Of a stretch of DNA of 64,000 nt, positions 35,377-43,799 are shown piece by piece; within the stretch, counting starts at the first letter, position 1, and every line of letters starts with the position of its first letter. This DNA comes from Mycobacterium kansasii ATCC 12478 (lineage in GTDB: Bacteria > Actinomycetota > Actinomycetes > Mycobacteriales > Mycobacteriaceae). The notes beneath the pieces are model-generated. The model was not told the DNA's origin. It searched no databases and saw only the letters and a list, made by a program, of their open reading frames with translations. Location: assembly GCF_000157895.3 (NCBI RefSeq), contig NC_022663.1, positions 6,262,001-6,326,000 of the forward strand, given 5' to 3'. A program made the position numbers and the translations under genes.

Positions 35377-36936
35377 TTATTTCGCACTCTTAGACATCTG
35401 GCCCGCGGGCTTCTTCGGCAGAAATGCCACCGGGACAAGTGTCAACGCCACCAGCCCCACCGCTGCCGCGAACACCACGCTGTATGCGTGCGAAAGGTCA
35501 TGCAGCACATTGCCTTTGAAGTCAGGGTTGAGTGCCTGCGGCGGTATCGACGACGGGTCGACCGGTACCCCGCGCCGGGCCGCGTCCTCTTGTAGGTCCG
35601 CGATCTTGCGTGCGGCCGCGACGTTTTCGCTGCGATTGAACTGGCTGGTCAGGATCATCGACATCAAGGCCGTTCCCACCGATGCCCCCACCTGCTGATT
35701 GACACTGACCAGCGTCGAACCCCGCGCGATGTGATGCGGGGCCAGGGTCTGCACCGCGGCGGCGGAAAGCGGCATCATCGTCAAACCCATGCCCAGGCCC
35801 ATGATCGTCAATCCGATGAGCAGTGTCGGCAGGTACGCCGCCTGTCGGGCCACCCCGTAGGCGAAGATGCCCATTCCCGCGGCGATCAGCGTCACGCCGA
35901 CCAGCAGGATCTTGCCGGGTCCGCGTTTGTCCATCATGGATCCGGCCAGCGGCATGGTCACCATGGCGCCGATTCCCCTCGGGACCATGCTCATCCCGGC
36001 CCCTAGCGGCGTCTGGTGCAGCAACTCCTGGAAGTAGCTGGGGAATAGCAGCCCGGCGCCGAAAAAGGAGACGGCGAACAGAAACATCGCCGAGTTGGCA
36101 AGCGCGACCACGCGGTTAGTGAACAACCGCAGATCGATCAGCGGATGCTCGGCGCGGTAGCTGGCATGCAAGACGAACCCGACGATCAACGCCAGACCGA
36201 GCGCGGCCGGTATCCACACATGGCGATCGGTCACCGTTCCGCGCGCGGGAACAACGGACACCCCGTACAGGAATGTGGCCAGGCCGGGGGACAGCAGCAG
36301 CATGCCGAGGACGTCGAATGACTCCGACGGTGTCGGCTGATCCCCCGGGAAGACGGTTGCCGCAAGCAGCAATGTGATCAGCCCGATCGGCAGGTTGATC
36401 CAGAAGATCCATTGCCATCCATAGCTGTCGATCAGCCAGCCGCCCAGCACCGGGCCGAAAACGGGGCCGAGCAGCATCGGAATGCCCAAGATGGCCAGCA
36501 CCCGCCCGAGCCGCCGGGGGCCCGCCTCTCGGGTGAGGATGGTCAGTACCAGCGGCATCAGCATGCCGCCGCCGAGGCCCTGCACCACCCGGAACACGAC
36601 CAGCAGAGTGATGTTGGGCGCCATCGCGCACAGCAGTGAGCCGAAGGTGAACGCGAGCAGCGAGCCCATGAAGGGGCGCTTGGTGCCGAACCGGTCGGCT
36701 ACCCAGCCGGCCAGCGGGATCACCGCCGCCAAAGCAAGGGTGTAGCCGGTCATGGTCCAGGCGACCATGGCTTGAGTGGTGTGGAACGTGGCGACGAAGG
36801 TGCGCTGCGCGACGGTGACCACCGTCGTGTCCACGATCGACATCATCGAGCCCAGGACACACACGCCGGCGATCCGTAGTAGCCGGGCGTCGAGTTGATC
36901 GGTGTGGCTTCGTTGGCCGGTGCTCGTGTCGTCCAT
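35377..36936 (-). CDS. MFS drug:proton antiporter, DHA2 (EmrB/QacA-type, 14 helices)
   Basis: The 519-residue transporter has 14 predicted helices. Motif D-like SIVDTTVVTVAQRTF lies in helix 1, motif A GWVADRFGTKRPFM between helices 2 and 3, motif B/C LVVFRVVQGLGGGMLMPL and GPVFGPVLGGWLIDSYGWQWIFWIN in helices 4-5. This is the DHA2 export family for amphiphilic drugs or lipids. ATG 36936 (MDDTSTGQ) has GGGAG upstream and is preferred to ATG 37020, which adds 28 residues. The next gene on its left is the Coq4-like gene, 95 bp away. The substrate is unknown; the gene is absent here in M. tuberculosis. Confidence 0.87.
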   Translation of the reverse strand: MDDTSTGQRSHTDQLDARLLRIAGVCVLGSMMSIVDTTVVTVAQRTFVATFHTTQAMVAWTMTGYTLALAAVIPLAGWVADRFGTKRPFMGSLLAFTFGSLLCAMAPNITLLVVFRVVQGLGGGMLMPLVLTILTREAGPRRLGRVLAILGIPMLLGPVFGPVLGGWLIDSYGWQWIFWINLPIGLITLLLAATVFPGDQPTPSESFDVLGMLLLSPGLATFLYGVSVVPARGTVTDRHVWIPAALGLALIVGFVLHASYRAEHPLIDLRLFTNRVVALANSAMFLFAVSFFGAGLLFPSYFQELLHQTPLGAGMSMVPRGIGAMVTMPLAGSMMDKRGPGKILLVGVTLIAAGMGIFAYGVARQAAYLPTLLIGLTIMGLGMGLTMMPLSAAAVQTLAPHHIARGSTLVSVNQQVGASVGTALMSMILTSQFNRSENVAAARKIADLQEDAARRGVPVDPSSIPPQALNPDFKGNVLHDLSHAYSVVFAAAVGLVALTLVPVAFLPKKPAGQMSKSAK

Positions 36937-37060
36937 GGCAGCTCCCAAGAAATGCGCTTGCCGGAGAAGCATGTCACAGCGCCGCGGTCCTGCGGCTGCC
37001 GACGACGGCATAGCTCCCATAGTTGCCCGCGGTTCTCCCGGCGCAGGCGGAGGAAGCCGT

Positions 37061-37066
37061 TAGACT
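37061..37066 (+). promoter_or_regulatory. -10 element (TAGACT) of the parA-scpAB operon
   Basis: TTAGACT fits the mycobacterial TANNNT -10 consensus and ends eight bases before ATG 37075, so transcription could start exactly at that ATG. Confidence 0.5.
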
Positions 37067-37074
37067 TTCCTGCG

Positions 37075-37119
37075 ATGTCCACCCTGACGCCCGTCACCAT
37101 CAGCCGCGACCGGGTATGA
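37075..37119 (+). CDS. Possible leaderless 14-codon upstream ORF before parA
   Basis: ATG 37075 opens a 14-residue frame (MSTLTPVTISRDRV) whose TGA (37117-37119) overlaps ATG 37116 of parA as ATGA. It sits at the expected transcription start of the TAGACT promoter, so it would be read without a leader, as is common in mycobacteria, and would couple translation into parA. No Shine-Dalgarno sequence is visible before ATG 37116, which makes coupling attractive. It shows no regulatory codon run. Confidence 0.4.
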   Translation: MSTLTPVTISRDRV

Positions 37120-37979
37120 CCGACCACCCCGACAGCGGCATCGAAGTCGGCCTGACCGGACGGCCGCCGCGGGCGATTCCTGATCCGGTGCCGCTGACCT
37201 CACACGGGCCGGCCAAGGTGGTGGCGATGTGCAACCAGAAGGGCGGCGTCGGGAAAACCACATCAACCATCAACCTGGGTGCCGCGTTGGCCGAGTACGG
37301 CCGGCGGGTGCTGCTGGTGGACATGGACCCGCAGGGGGCGTTGTCCGCGGGCCTGGGTGTCCCGCACTACGAGCTGGAAAAAACAATCCACAACGTGCTG
37401 GTGGAGCCGCGCGTGTCGATCGACGACGTGCTGATTCACACCCGGGTCAAGGACATGGATCTGGTGCCCAGCAATATCGACCTGTCGGCCGCAGAGATCC
37501 AGCTGGTCAACGAGGTGGGCCGGGAGCAGACCCTGGGCCGGGCGCTGTACCCGGTGCTGGACCGCTACGACTATGTGCTCATCGACTGCCAGCCGTCGTT
37601 GGGTCTGCTCACCGTCAACGGGTTGGCCTGCGCGGACGGCGTGGTCATCCCGACCGAGTGCGAGTTCTTCTCGCTGCGCGGCCTGGCGTTGCTGACAGAC
37701 ACGGTCGACAAGGTGCGCGACCGGCTCAACCCCAAGCTGGAGATCAGCGGCATCCTGCTGACCCGTTATGATCCGCGCACCGTCAACGCCCGAGAGGTGA
37801 TGGCCCGCGTCGTCGAGCGGTTCGGTGACCTAGTGTTCGATACCGTGATCACCCGCACGGTTCGTTTCCCCGAGACCACCGTCGCGGGCGAACCCATCAC
37901 CACCTGGGCCCCGAAGTCCGGCGGTGCCCTGGCCTACCGCGCCCTGGCCCGCGAGTTCATCGACCGATTCGGCGTGTGA
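37116..37979 (+). CDS. ParA-family ATPase, Rv1708 homologue
   Basis: The 287-residue Walker-type ATPase has the deviant Walker A KGGVGKTT (42-49), LLVDMDPQGAL, and VLIDCQPSLG. It is of the chromosome-partition ParA/Soj type, but the operon context with scpA and scpB points to a role in condensin-linked chromosome organisation rather than the oriC parAB system. ATG 37116 is favoured. An in-frame TTG at 37023 would give 318 residues, the length annotated for Rv1708, but the extra segment looks noncoding and overlaps the promoter. The last codons overlap scpA. Confidence 0.88.
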   Translation: MTDHPDSGIEVGLTGRPPRAIPDPVPLTSHGPAKVVAMCNQKGGVGKTTSTINLGAALAEYGRRVLLVDMDPQGALSAGLGVPHYELEKTIHNVLVEPRVSIDDVLIHTRVKDMDLVPSNIDLSAAEIQLVNEVGREQTLGRALYPVLDRYDYVLIDCQPSLGLLTVNGLACADGVVIPTECEFFSLRGLALLTDTVDKVRDRLNPKLEISGILLTRYDPRTVNAREVMARVVERFGDLVFDTVITRTVRFPETTVAGEPITTWAPKSGGALAYRALAREFIDRFGV

Positions 37980-38791
37980 ACGACACCGCGAATCCAGACA
38001 CCGCACCTCCGAACGGCTTTCAGGTCCGGCTGACCAACTTCGAAGGGCCGTTCGATCTGCTGCTGCAGCTGATTTTCGCCCACCGGCTCGATGTCACCGA
38101 AGTGGCCTTGCATCAGGTCACCGACGACTTCATCGCCTATACCAAAGCCATTGGCGCCCAGCTGGACCTGGAGGAGACCACGGCGTTTCTGGTGGTCGCC
38201 GCGACCTTGCTCGACCTCAAAGCGGCCCGGCTGTTGCCGGCCGGGCAGGTCGACGACGACGAGGATCTCGCCCTGCTCGAGGTGCGTGATCTGCTGTTCG
38301 CCCGGCTGCTGCAATACCGGGCGTTCAAGCATGTCGCGGAGATGTTCGCCGAGCTGGAGGCCACCGCGTTGCGCAGTTACCCCCGAGCGGTGTCCCTGGA
38401 AGACCGGTTCGCCGGCCTGCTGCCCGAGGTGATGCTGGGCGTCGACGCCGAACGCTTCGCCGAGATCGCCGCGGTCGCCCTGACTCCGCGGCCGGCACCC
38501 AAGGTGGCGACCGCACACCTGCACGAGCAGACCGTCTCGGTCGCCGAACAGGCCAAACACCTACTCGCAATGCTGCAAGCGCGGGGCGGCGGCCAATGGG
38601 CCACATTTTCTGAGCTGGTCGCCGACTGTCAGGCGCCGATCGAGGTGGTGGGACGCTTCCTGGCGCTGCTCGAACTGTATAGGTCCCGAGCGGTAGCATT
38701 CGACCAGTCAGAGCCCCTTGGGGTGCTCCAGGTTTCGTGGACCGGGGAACGGCCGACCAACGAAGCTTTGGTGGAAGTTCGAGACCAATGA
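37976..38791 (+). CDS. scpA: Segregation and condensation protein A
   Basis: ScpA is the kleisin that bridges the SMC heads and binds ScpB in the bacterial condensin. The 271-residue sequence begins the domain with VRLTNFEGPFDLLLQLIFAHRLDVTEV, the typical N-terminal helix that contacts SMC, and ends with a winged-helix segment (FSELVADCQAPIEVVGRFLALLELYRSR). GTG 37976 lies within the parA stop (GTGTGA). It is followed after 58 bp by scpB. Conserved with Rv1709. Confidence 0.94.
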   Translation: MNDTANPDTAPPNGFQVRLTNFEGPFDLLLQLIFAHRLDVTEVALHQVTDDFIAYTKAIGAQLDLEETTAFLVVAATLLDLKAARLLPAGQVDDDEDLALLEVRDLLFARLLQYRAFKHVAEMFAELEATALRSYPRAVSLEDRFAGLLPEVMLGVDAERFAEIAAVALTPRPAPKVATAHLHEQTVSVAEQAKHLLAMLQARGGGQWATFSELVADCQAPIEVVGRFLALLELYRSRAVAFDQSEPLGVLQVSWTGERPTNEALVEVRDQ

Positions 38792-38849
38792 TGACCCGCG
38801 CCGGCAACGATATGACGATGCAGCGGGACGAGATGCTGAGGAGCGGCGC

Positions 38850-39557
38850 TTGACTGACGATGCTCCCGACCAAGATCTCGGCTATGCCATGTCATCGGGC
38901 ATCCCGGATATCGCCGAGCCCACCGAGATGCATCCCGACGAACTCGGACGGGTATTAGAGGCACTGCTGCTGGTCGTCGACACCCCGGTGACCGCCGAGG
39001 CGCTGGCCACGGCCACCGAACAACCGGTCTACCGGGTCGCGGCGAAACTGAGGTTGATGGCCGACGAACTCACCGAACGCGACAGCGGCATCGATTTGCG
39101 GCACAGCAGTGAAGGCTGGCGGTTGTATACCCGCGCCCGATTCGCGCCCTACGTCGAGAAGCTGCTTCTGGACGGAGCGCGAACCAAGCTGACCCGCGCC
39201 GCGCTGGAAACCCTTGCGGTCGTGGCTTACCGTCAACCGGTGACGCGTGCGCGGGTGAGTGCGGTTCGCGGGGTCAACGTGGACGCCGTGATGCGCACCC
39301 TGCTGGCGCGCGGCCTGATCACCGAGGTCGGTACCGACGAGGACACCGGTGCGGTGACGTTCGCCACCAGCGACTTGTTCTTGGAGCGTTTGGGTTTGAC
39401 GGCATTGTCCGAGCTGCCCGATCTCGCGCCGCTGCTTCCCGACGTCGACACGATCGATGACCTGAGTGCCTCTCTGGATAGCGAGCCGCGTTTCATCAAA
39501 CTCGCCGGCGGCCAGCCATCCGACCAGACGTTGACGTTCGACGTGGACAATGACTGA
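38850..39557 (+). CDS. scpB: Segregation and condensation protein B
   Basis: ScpB forms dimers of two winged-helix domains that bind ScpA. The 235-residue product shows LGRVLEALLLVVDTPVTAEALA (first wing) and LTRAALETLAVVAYRQPVTRARVSAVRGVNVD (second wing), with the standard ScpB motif GVNVDAVMRTLL. TTG 38850 was chosen because GAGGAG (38838-38843) is well spaced before it; ATG 38889 is a weaker option. The stop shares TGATG with the pseudouridine synthase gene. Confidence 0.93.
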   Translation: MTDDAPDQDLGYAMSSGIPDIAEPTEMHPDELGRVLEALLLVVDTPVTAEALATATEQPVYRVAAKLRLMADELTERDSGIDLRHSSEGWRLYTRARFAPYVEKLLLDGARTKLTRAALETLAVVAYRQPVTRARVSAVRGVNVDAVMRTLLARGLITEVGTDEDTGAVTFATSDLFLERLGLTALSELPDLAPLLPDVDTIDDLSASLDSEPRFIKLAGGQPSDQTLTFDVDND

Positions 39558-40309
39558 TGGTTGAGCTGGGGCGGTCGCCGGGCATTCGTTTGCAAAAAGT
39601 GTTGTCCCAGGCCGGAATTGCGTCCCGGCGGGCTGCCGAGAAGATGATCATAGACGGCCGTGTCGAGGTCGACGGGAAGCTGGTGACCGAGCTGGGAACC
39701 CGGGTAGACCCGGACGTCTCGGTGATCCGGGTCGACGGGGCCCGGGTGGTGCTCGACGAGTCGCTCGTCTACCTGGCGCTGAACAAGCCCCGGGGGATGC
39801 ACTCGACCATGGCCGACGACCGCGGCCGGCCGTGTATCGGCGACCTGATCGAGCGGAAAGTCCGCGGGAACAAGAATCTTTTTCATGTCGGGCGGCTGGA
39901 CGCCGACACCGAAGGACTGATCCTGCTGACCAACGACGGCGAGCTGGCGCACCGGTTGATGCATCCCTCACACGAAGTTCCCAAGACATATCTGGCCACG
40001 GTGGCCGGGACGGTGCCGCGGGGGCTGGGCAAAAAGCTAAGGACGGGAATCGAATTGGACGACGGGCTCGCCCGGGTCGACGGTTTCGCGGTGGTGGACG
40101 CGATCCCGGGCAAGACGTTGGTGCGGGTGACGCTGCACGAAGGACGTAATCGAATCGTGCGCCGGCTGCTGGCGGCGGCGGGATTTCCGGTGGAGGCATT
40201 GGTGCGCACCGATATCGGCCCGGTGACACTGGGCAAGCAGCGCCCGGGCAGTGTGCGGGCATTAGGTCGCGACGAGATCGGACAACTGTATAAAGCGGTG
40301 GGCCTGTGA
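39557..40309 (+). CDS. rluB: 23S rRNA pseudouridine synthase, RluB/RsuA family (Rv1711)
   Basis: The 250-residue enzyme isomerises a uridine in rRNA. It has an N-terminal S4 domain (LQKVLSQAGIASRRAAEKMIIDGRVEVDG) and the RsuA/RluB catalytic core with the aspartate in GRLDADTEGLILLTNDG near 112-128, KTYLATV, and LHEGRNRIVRRLL. Length fits RluB-type enzymes without C-terminal extension. ATG 39557 shares a base with the scpB stop, and its own stop overlaps cmk. Confidence 0.93.
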   Translation: MVELGRSPGIRLQKVLSQAGIASRRAAEKMIIDGRVEVDGKLVTELGTRVDPDVSVIRVDGARVVLDESLVYLALNKPRGMHSTMADDRGRPCIGDLIERKVRGNKNLFHVGRLDADTEGLILLTNDGELAHRLMHPSHEVPKTYLATVAGTVPRGLGKKLRTGIELDDGLARVDGFAVVDAIPGKTLVRVTLHEGRNRIVRRLLAAAGFPVEALVRTDIGPVTLGKQRPGSVRALGRDEIGQLYKAVGL

Positions 40310-41022
40310 GTGACCAAAGCCAAGGGGGTCGTCAGCCGGTGGCGGCCACGGTTATCGCCATCGACGGTCCGGCTGGGACTGGAAAGTCATCTGTTTCAAG
40401 GGGATTGGCTCGTAGGCTGGGAGCTCGCTTTCTGGATACCGGGGCGATGTACCGGATGGTGACACTGGCGGTGCTGCGCGCCGGAATCGATCCGGCGGAC
40501 GCACCGGCGGTCGGGGACTGCGCATCAACCGCGCAGTTGTCGGTCGGCTTTAGCCCGGACGCGAGCAGTTTTTGCCTTTCCGGAGAAGACGTTTCGGCGG
40601 AGATCCGCGGCGGTGACGTCACCCGGGCGGTGTCGGCGGTGTCAGCGGTGCCTGTGGTTCGTGAGCGGCTGGTCGAGCTGCAACGTGCCATGGCCGCGGG
40701 GCCGGATCGCATCGTCGTGGAAGGCCGCGACATCGGGACCGTGGTGTTTCCCGATGCCCCGGTGAAAATCTTTCTGACCGCGTCGGCCGAAACCCGGGCC
40801 CGGCGCCGCAACGATCAAAATGTCGCGGCCGGGTTGGTCGACGATTACGACGCGGTGCTGGCCGACGTGCGCCGGCGCGACCATCTGGATTCCACTCGCG
40901 CGGTGTCGCCGTTGCGAGCCGCGGCTGACGCGATCGTCGTCGACACCAGCGACATGACCGAGGCCCAAGTCGTCGATCACCTATTGGAGTTGGTGACGCA
41001 GCATAGCGGAGCCCTGCGGTGA
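40306..41022 (+). CDS. cmk: Cytidylate kinase
   Basis: Cmk phosphorylates CMP and dCMP with ATP. The 238-residue protein has the P-loop DGPAGTGKSSVS near 19-30, LDTGAMYR near 43-50 for CMP binding, EGRDIGTVVFP near 142, and the lid arginines TRARRRNDQ. GTG 40306 overlaps the rluB end and its own stop overlaps engA, so cmk sits in a fully coupled operon. Function and length are typical. Confidence 0.96.
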   Translation: MSDQSQGGRQPVAATVIAIDGPAGTGKSSVSRGLARRLGARFLDTGAMYRMVTLAVLRAGIDPADAPAVGDCASTAQLSVGFSPDASSFCLSGEDVSAEIRGGDVTRAVSAVSAVPVVRERLVELQRAMAAGPDRIVVEGRDIGTVVFPDAPVKIFLTASAETRARRRNDQNVAAGLVDDYDAVLADVRRRDHLDSTRAVSPLRAAADAIVVDTSDMTEAQVVDHLLELVTQHSGALR

Positions 41023-42419
41023 CCCACGACGGCACCTGGTTCGACGAAAGCGACTGGGAGCTCGACGATTCCGATCTGGCCGCGCTGTCGGAGTCGGCGC
41101 CCGCGCCGGTCGTGGCGATCGTGGGCCGGCCCAACGTCGGCAAATCGACTCTGGTCAATCGGATCTTGGGCAGGCGCGAGGCGGTGGTGCAAGACGTTCC
41201 GGGCGTGACGCGTGACCGCGTGTCCTACGACGCCCTGTGGAGTGGACGGCGGTTCGTCGTGCAGGACACCGGGGGATGGGAGCCGGACGCCAAAGGTCTG
41301 CAGCAACTGGTGGCCGAGCAGGCGTCGGTGGCGATGCGCACCGCCGACGCGGTGATTCTGGTGGTGGACGCCGGTGTCGGGGCTACCACCGCCGACGAGG
41401 CCGCCGCCCGCATCCTGCTCCGCTCGGGAAAGCCGGTCTTCTTGGCCGCCAACAAGGTTGACAACGAGAAGGGCGAAGCCGACGCGGCCGCGCTGTGGTC
41501 GCTGGGACTTGGCGAGCCGCATGCGGTCAGCGCGATGCACGGTCGCGGTGTGGCCGATCTGCTCGACCAGGTGTTGGCCGCGCTGCCCGAAGTGGGGGAG
41601 TCGGCCTCGGCCGGCGGCGGTCCGCGGCGGGTGGCCCTCGTCGGCAAACCCAATGTCGGCAAGAGTTCGTTGCTGAACAAGCTGGCCGGTGATCAGCGGT
41701 CGGTGGTGCACGAGGTCGCGGGGACGACGGTCGACCCGGTGGATTCGCTGATCGAGATGGGCGGCAAGGTGTGGCGTTTCGTCGACACCGCGGGCCTGCG
41801 GCGCAAAGTCGGCCAGGCCAGCGGACACGAGTTCTATGCGTCGGTGCGCACCCACGCGGCCATCGATTCCGCCGAGGTGGCGATCGTGCTGGTCGACGCG
41901 TCACAGCCGCTGACCGAACAGGATCAGCGGGTGCTGTCGATGGTCATCGAGGCCGGACGGGCGCTGGTGCTGGCCTTCAACAAGTGGGATCTGGTCGACG
42001 AGGACCGGCGCGAGCTGCTGGAACGGGAGATCGACCGCGAACTGGTGCAGGTGCGCTGGGCGCAGCGAGTCAACATCTCGGCAAAGACGGGTCGGGCGGT
42101 GCAGAAGCTGGTGCCGGCGTTGGAGAGCGCGCTGGCGTCGTGGGACACGAGGATAGCGACCGGCCCGCTGAACGCCTGGCTGAAGGAAGTGGTGGCCGCG
42201 ACGCCGCCCCCGGTGCGCGGCGGCCGACAACCCCGCATCCTGTTCGCCACCCAGGCGACCGCGCGGCCGCCGACGTTCGTGCTATTCACCACCGGTTTTC
42301 TGGAGGCCGGCTACCGGCGGTTCCTGGAGCGGCGGCTGCGCGAGACATTCGGCTTCGAGGGCAGTCCGATCCGGATCAACGTACGGGTGCGCGAAAAGCG
42401 GGGCGCCAAACGCCGCTGA
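41019..42419 (+). CDS. engA: GTPase Der/EngA (ribosome assembly)
   Basis: EngA assembles the 50S subunit and is unique in having two tandem GTPase domains. Both P-loops are clear: GRPNVGKST near 36-44 and GKPNVGKSS near 209-217, each followed by DTxG (DTGGWEPD, DTAGLRRK) and NKxD (NKVD, NKWD). A C-terminal KH-like domain follows (FVLFTTGFLEAGYRRFLERRLRETFGFEGSPIRI). The protein is 466 residues with an acidic N-terminal extension typical of actinobacteria. GTG 41019 overlaps cmk. This is the last gene of the parA-engA operon; the convergent PE_PGRS gene ends 14 bp later. Confidence 0.97.
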   Translation: MTHDGTWFDESDWELDDSDLAALSESAPAPVVAIVGRPNVGKSTLVNRILGRREAVVQDVPGVTRDRVSYDALWSGRRFVVQDTGGWEPDAKGLQQLVAEQASVAMRTADAVILVVDAGVGATTADEAAARILLRSGKPVFLAANKVDNEKGEADAAALWSLGLGEPHAVSAMHGRGVADLLDQVLAALPEVGESASAGGGPRRVALVGKPNVGKSSLLNKLAGDQRSVVHEVAGTTVDPVDSLIEMGGKVWRFVDTAGLRRKVGQASGHEFYASVRTHAAIDSAEVAIVLVDASQPLTEQDQRVLSMVIEAGRALVLAFNKWDLVDEDRRELLEREIDRELVQVRWAQRVNISAKTGRAVQKLVPALESALASWDTRIATGPLNAWLKEVVAATPPPVRGGRQPRILFATQATARPPTFVLFTTGFLEAGYRRFLERRLRETFGFEGSPIRINVRVREKRGAKRR

Positions 42420-42432
42420 GCAGCGCTGGTTG

Positions 42433-43504
42433 CTACCCGGCGGGTCCGGGATTGCCGAGCAACAGCCCTGCGGCACCGCCGCTGCCGCCGGCACCCCCGC
42501 CCCCGCCGACTCCGCCGGCCGTGGCGCCGGCAAACCCGCCCATGCCACCGTCGCCGCCTTGGCCGCCGGCCCCGCCGGCGCCGAACAGCCCGGCGGCGCC
42601 CCGGTGCCGCCGGCGCCGCCGGCACCACCGGGGCTGAACCCGCCAGCGCTGCCTTGCCCACCGGTCCCACCTAGCCCGCCCGCACCGGCAGGGCCGGACA
42701 GCAGGCCGGCGCTGCCGCCGTTGCCGCCGTTGCCACCAACCCCACCTGTGACTTGGTTGGCCGAGGGTGGGGAGACCCCGCCCGCGCCGCCGGCCCCGCC
42801 GGCGCCGCCGGCGCCCCACAGGCCAGCGGCGCCACCGTTGCCACCGCTGCCGCCGTTGCCGTTGCTGGTTCCACTGGTGTTGCCCTCACCCCCTTGGCCT
42901 CCGGCCCCGCCGTTGCCGTACAGCCACCCGCCGTGTCCACCGCGCCCGCCGGCCCCACCCATCAGGGCGCCGGTGCCGCCCTTACCCCCGGCACCCCCGG
43001 CTCCACCATTGCCGATCAGGCCGGCGTCGCCCCCGGCACCGCCGGCCTTGCCGGCAGCGCCAGGCGCGCCGTTCCCGCCGTTGCCGAGCAACAGTCCGCC
43101 GGCCTGGCCGGGCTGGCCCGGCGCGGTCCCGTTGGCACCGTCGCCGATCAGCGGTCGCCTCAGCAGCAGATTGGTGGGCGCATTGATGAGATTGAGCGCC
43201 TGCTGCTGCAAGAGCTCCACCACCTTGTGGTCTCGGCGCTGGCATAGGCACCCGCGCCGGCGTTCAACGTCTGGACAAATTGCTGATGAAACGCTTCCAT
43301 TTGCGCGCTGAGCGCCTGATAGGCCTGGGCCTCTTCGGAAAACAATGACGCGATGGCCGCCGACACCTCGTCGGCACCCGCCGCCAGCATCGCTGTCGTG
43401 GGTGTCGCAGCCGCCGCGTTTGCCGCGCTCAGCGCCGCGCCAAGGTTCGCCACATCCTCCGCCGACGAAGCCAATATTTCTGGGACCGCCACCAGGTAGG
43501 ACAT
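42433..43504 (-). pseudogene. PE_PGRS family gene with two one-base frameshifts
   Basis: ATG 43504 starts a canonical PE domain (MSYLVAVPEILASSAEDVANLGAALSAAN) that ends AGAYASAETT and then shifts frame near 43222; adding one A to ACAAG restores KVVELLQQQALNLINAPTNLLLRRPLIGDGANG. The Gly-Gly-X PGRS region follows (QAGGLLLGNGGNG, GKGGTGALMGGAGG). Near 42597 another one-base loss in a G run shifts the frame; the true frame continues AGLFGAGGAGGQGG and ends NPGPAG at 42433. Repaired, the protein is about 356 residues and complete, with no C-terminal domain. Either a pseudogene or homopolymer miscalls in a repetitive GC-rich tract. It is convergent with engA. Confidence 0.8.
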
Positions 43505-43720
43505 CGCAGTACTCCCACTCGGTCAACAGCGACCGCCGAAACAACCAGCGTATCCCCGTTCCGGCAGCTGATTTGGCTAACCGGCGTCTTTGTCGAGCCG
43601 CGCTGGGGTGCCGTATCCAGCATGTCGGCCGCTCCGGGATGGTGCGGGGTCCGTCCGCTCAGCATTCCGGCTCAAATCCCGTAATACGGATGTAGCGGCC
43701 TACATCACAGGAGTAGATGG

Positions 43721-43799
43721 TTGACGCTCGCGCTGATGCACCCATACGATCTCTCACATCACGGGTTAATAAACCCGCATCGCAGGAGAATAGTGAGAG
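43721..43799 (+). promoter_or_regulatory. Promoter and nested hairpin/operator of the Rv1714-Rv1719-type operon
   Basis: TTGACG (43721-43726) and TACGAT (43745-43750) with an 18-bp spacer form a good vegetative promoter. Just downstream, CGGGTT-AATA-AACCCG (43762-43777) is a perfect 6-bp inverted repeat, nested inside CTCTCAC (43751-43757) and GTGAGAG (43793-43799). The repeat overlaps the predicted start of the transcript and could be the operator of the operon's own IclR-type regulator. AGGAGA at 43784-43789 is the ribosome binding site of the first gene. Upstream, 43505-43720 holds no gene. Confidence 0.65.

Noticed and set aside
37023..37115. TTG start giving a 318-residue ParA
   Set aside because: The added 31 residues span the likely promoter and look noncoding; kept only as an alternative in the parA entry.
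41771..42637. Long Gly/Arg/Pro-rich forward frame overlapping engA and the PE_PGRS end
   Set aside because: It is a shadow of engA and of the GC-rich PGRS repeats; no family resemblance.
43668..43685. GGCTCAAATCCCGT, resembling a tRNA T-arm
   Set aside because: No acceptor, D or anticodon stems can be drawn around it.
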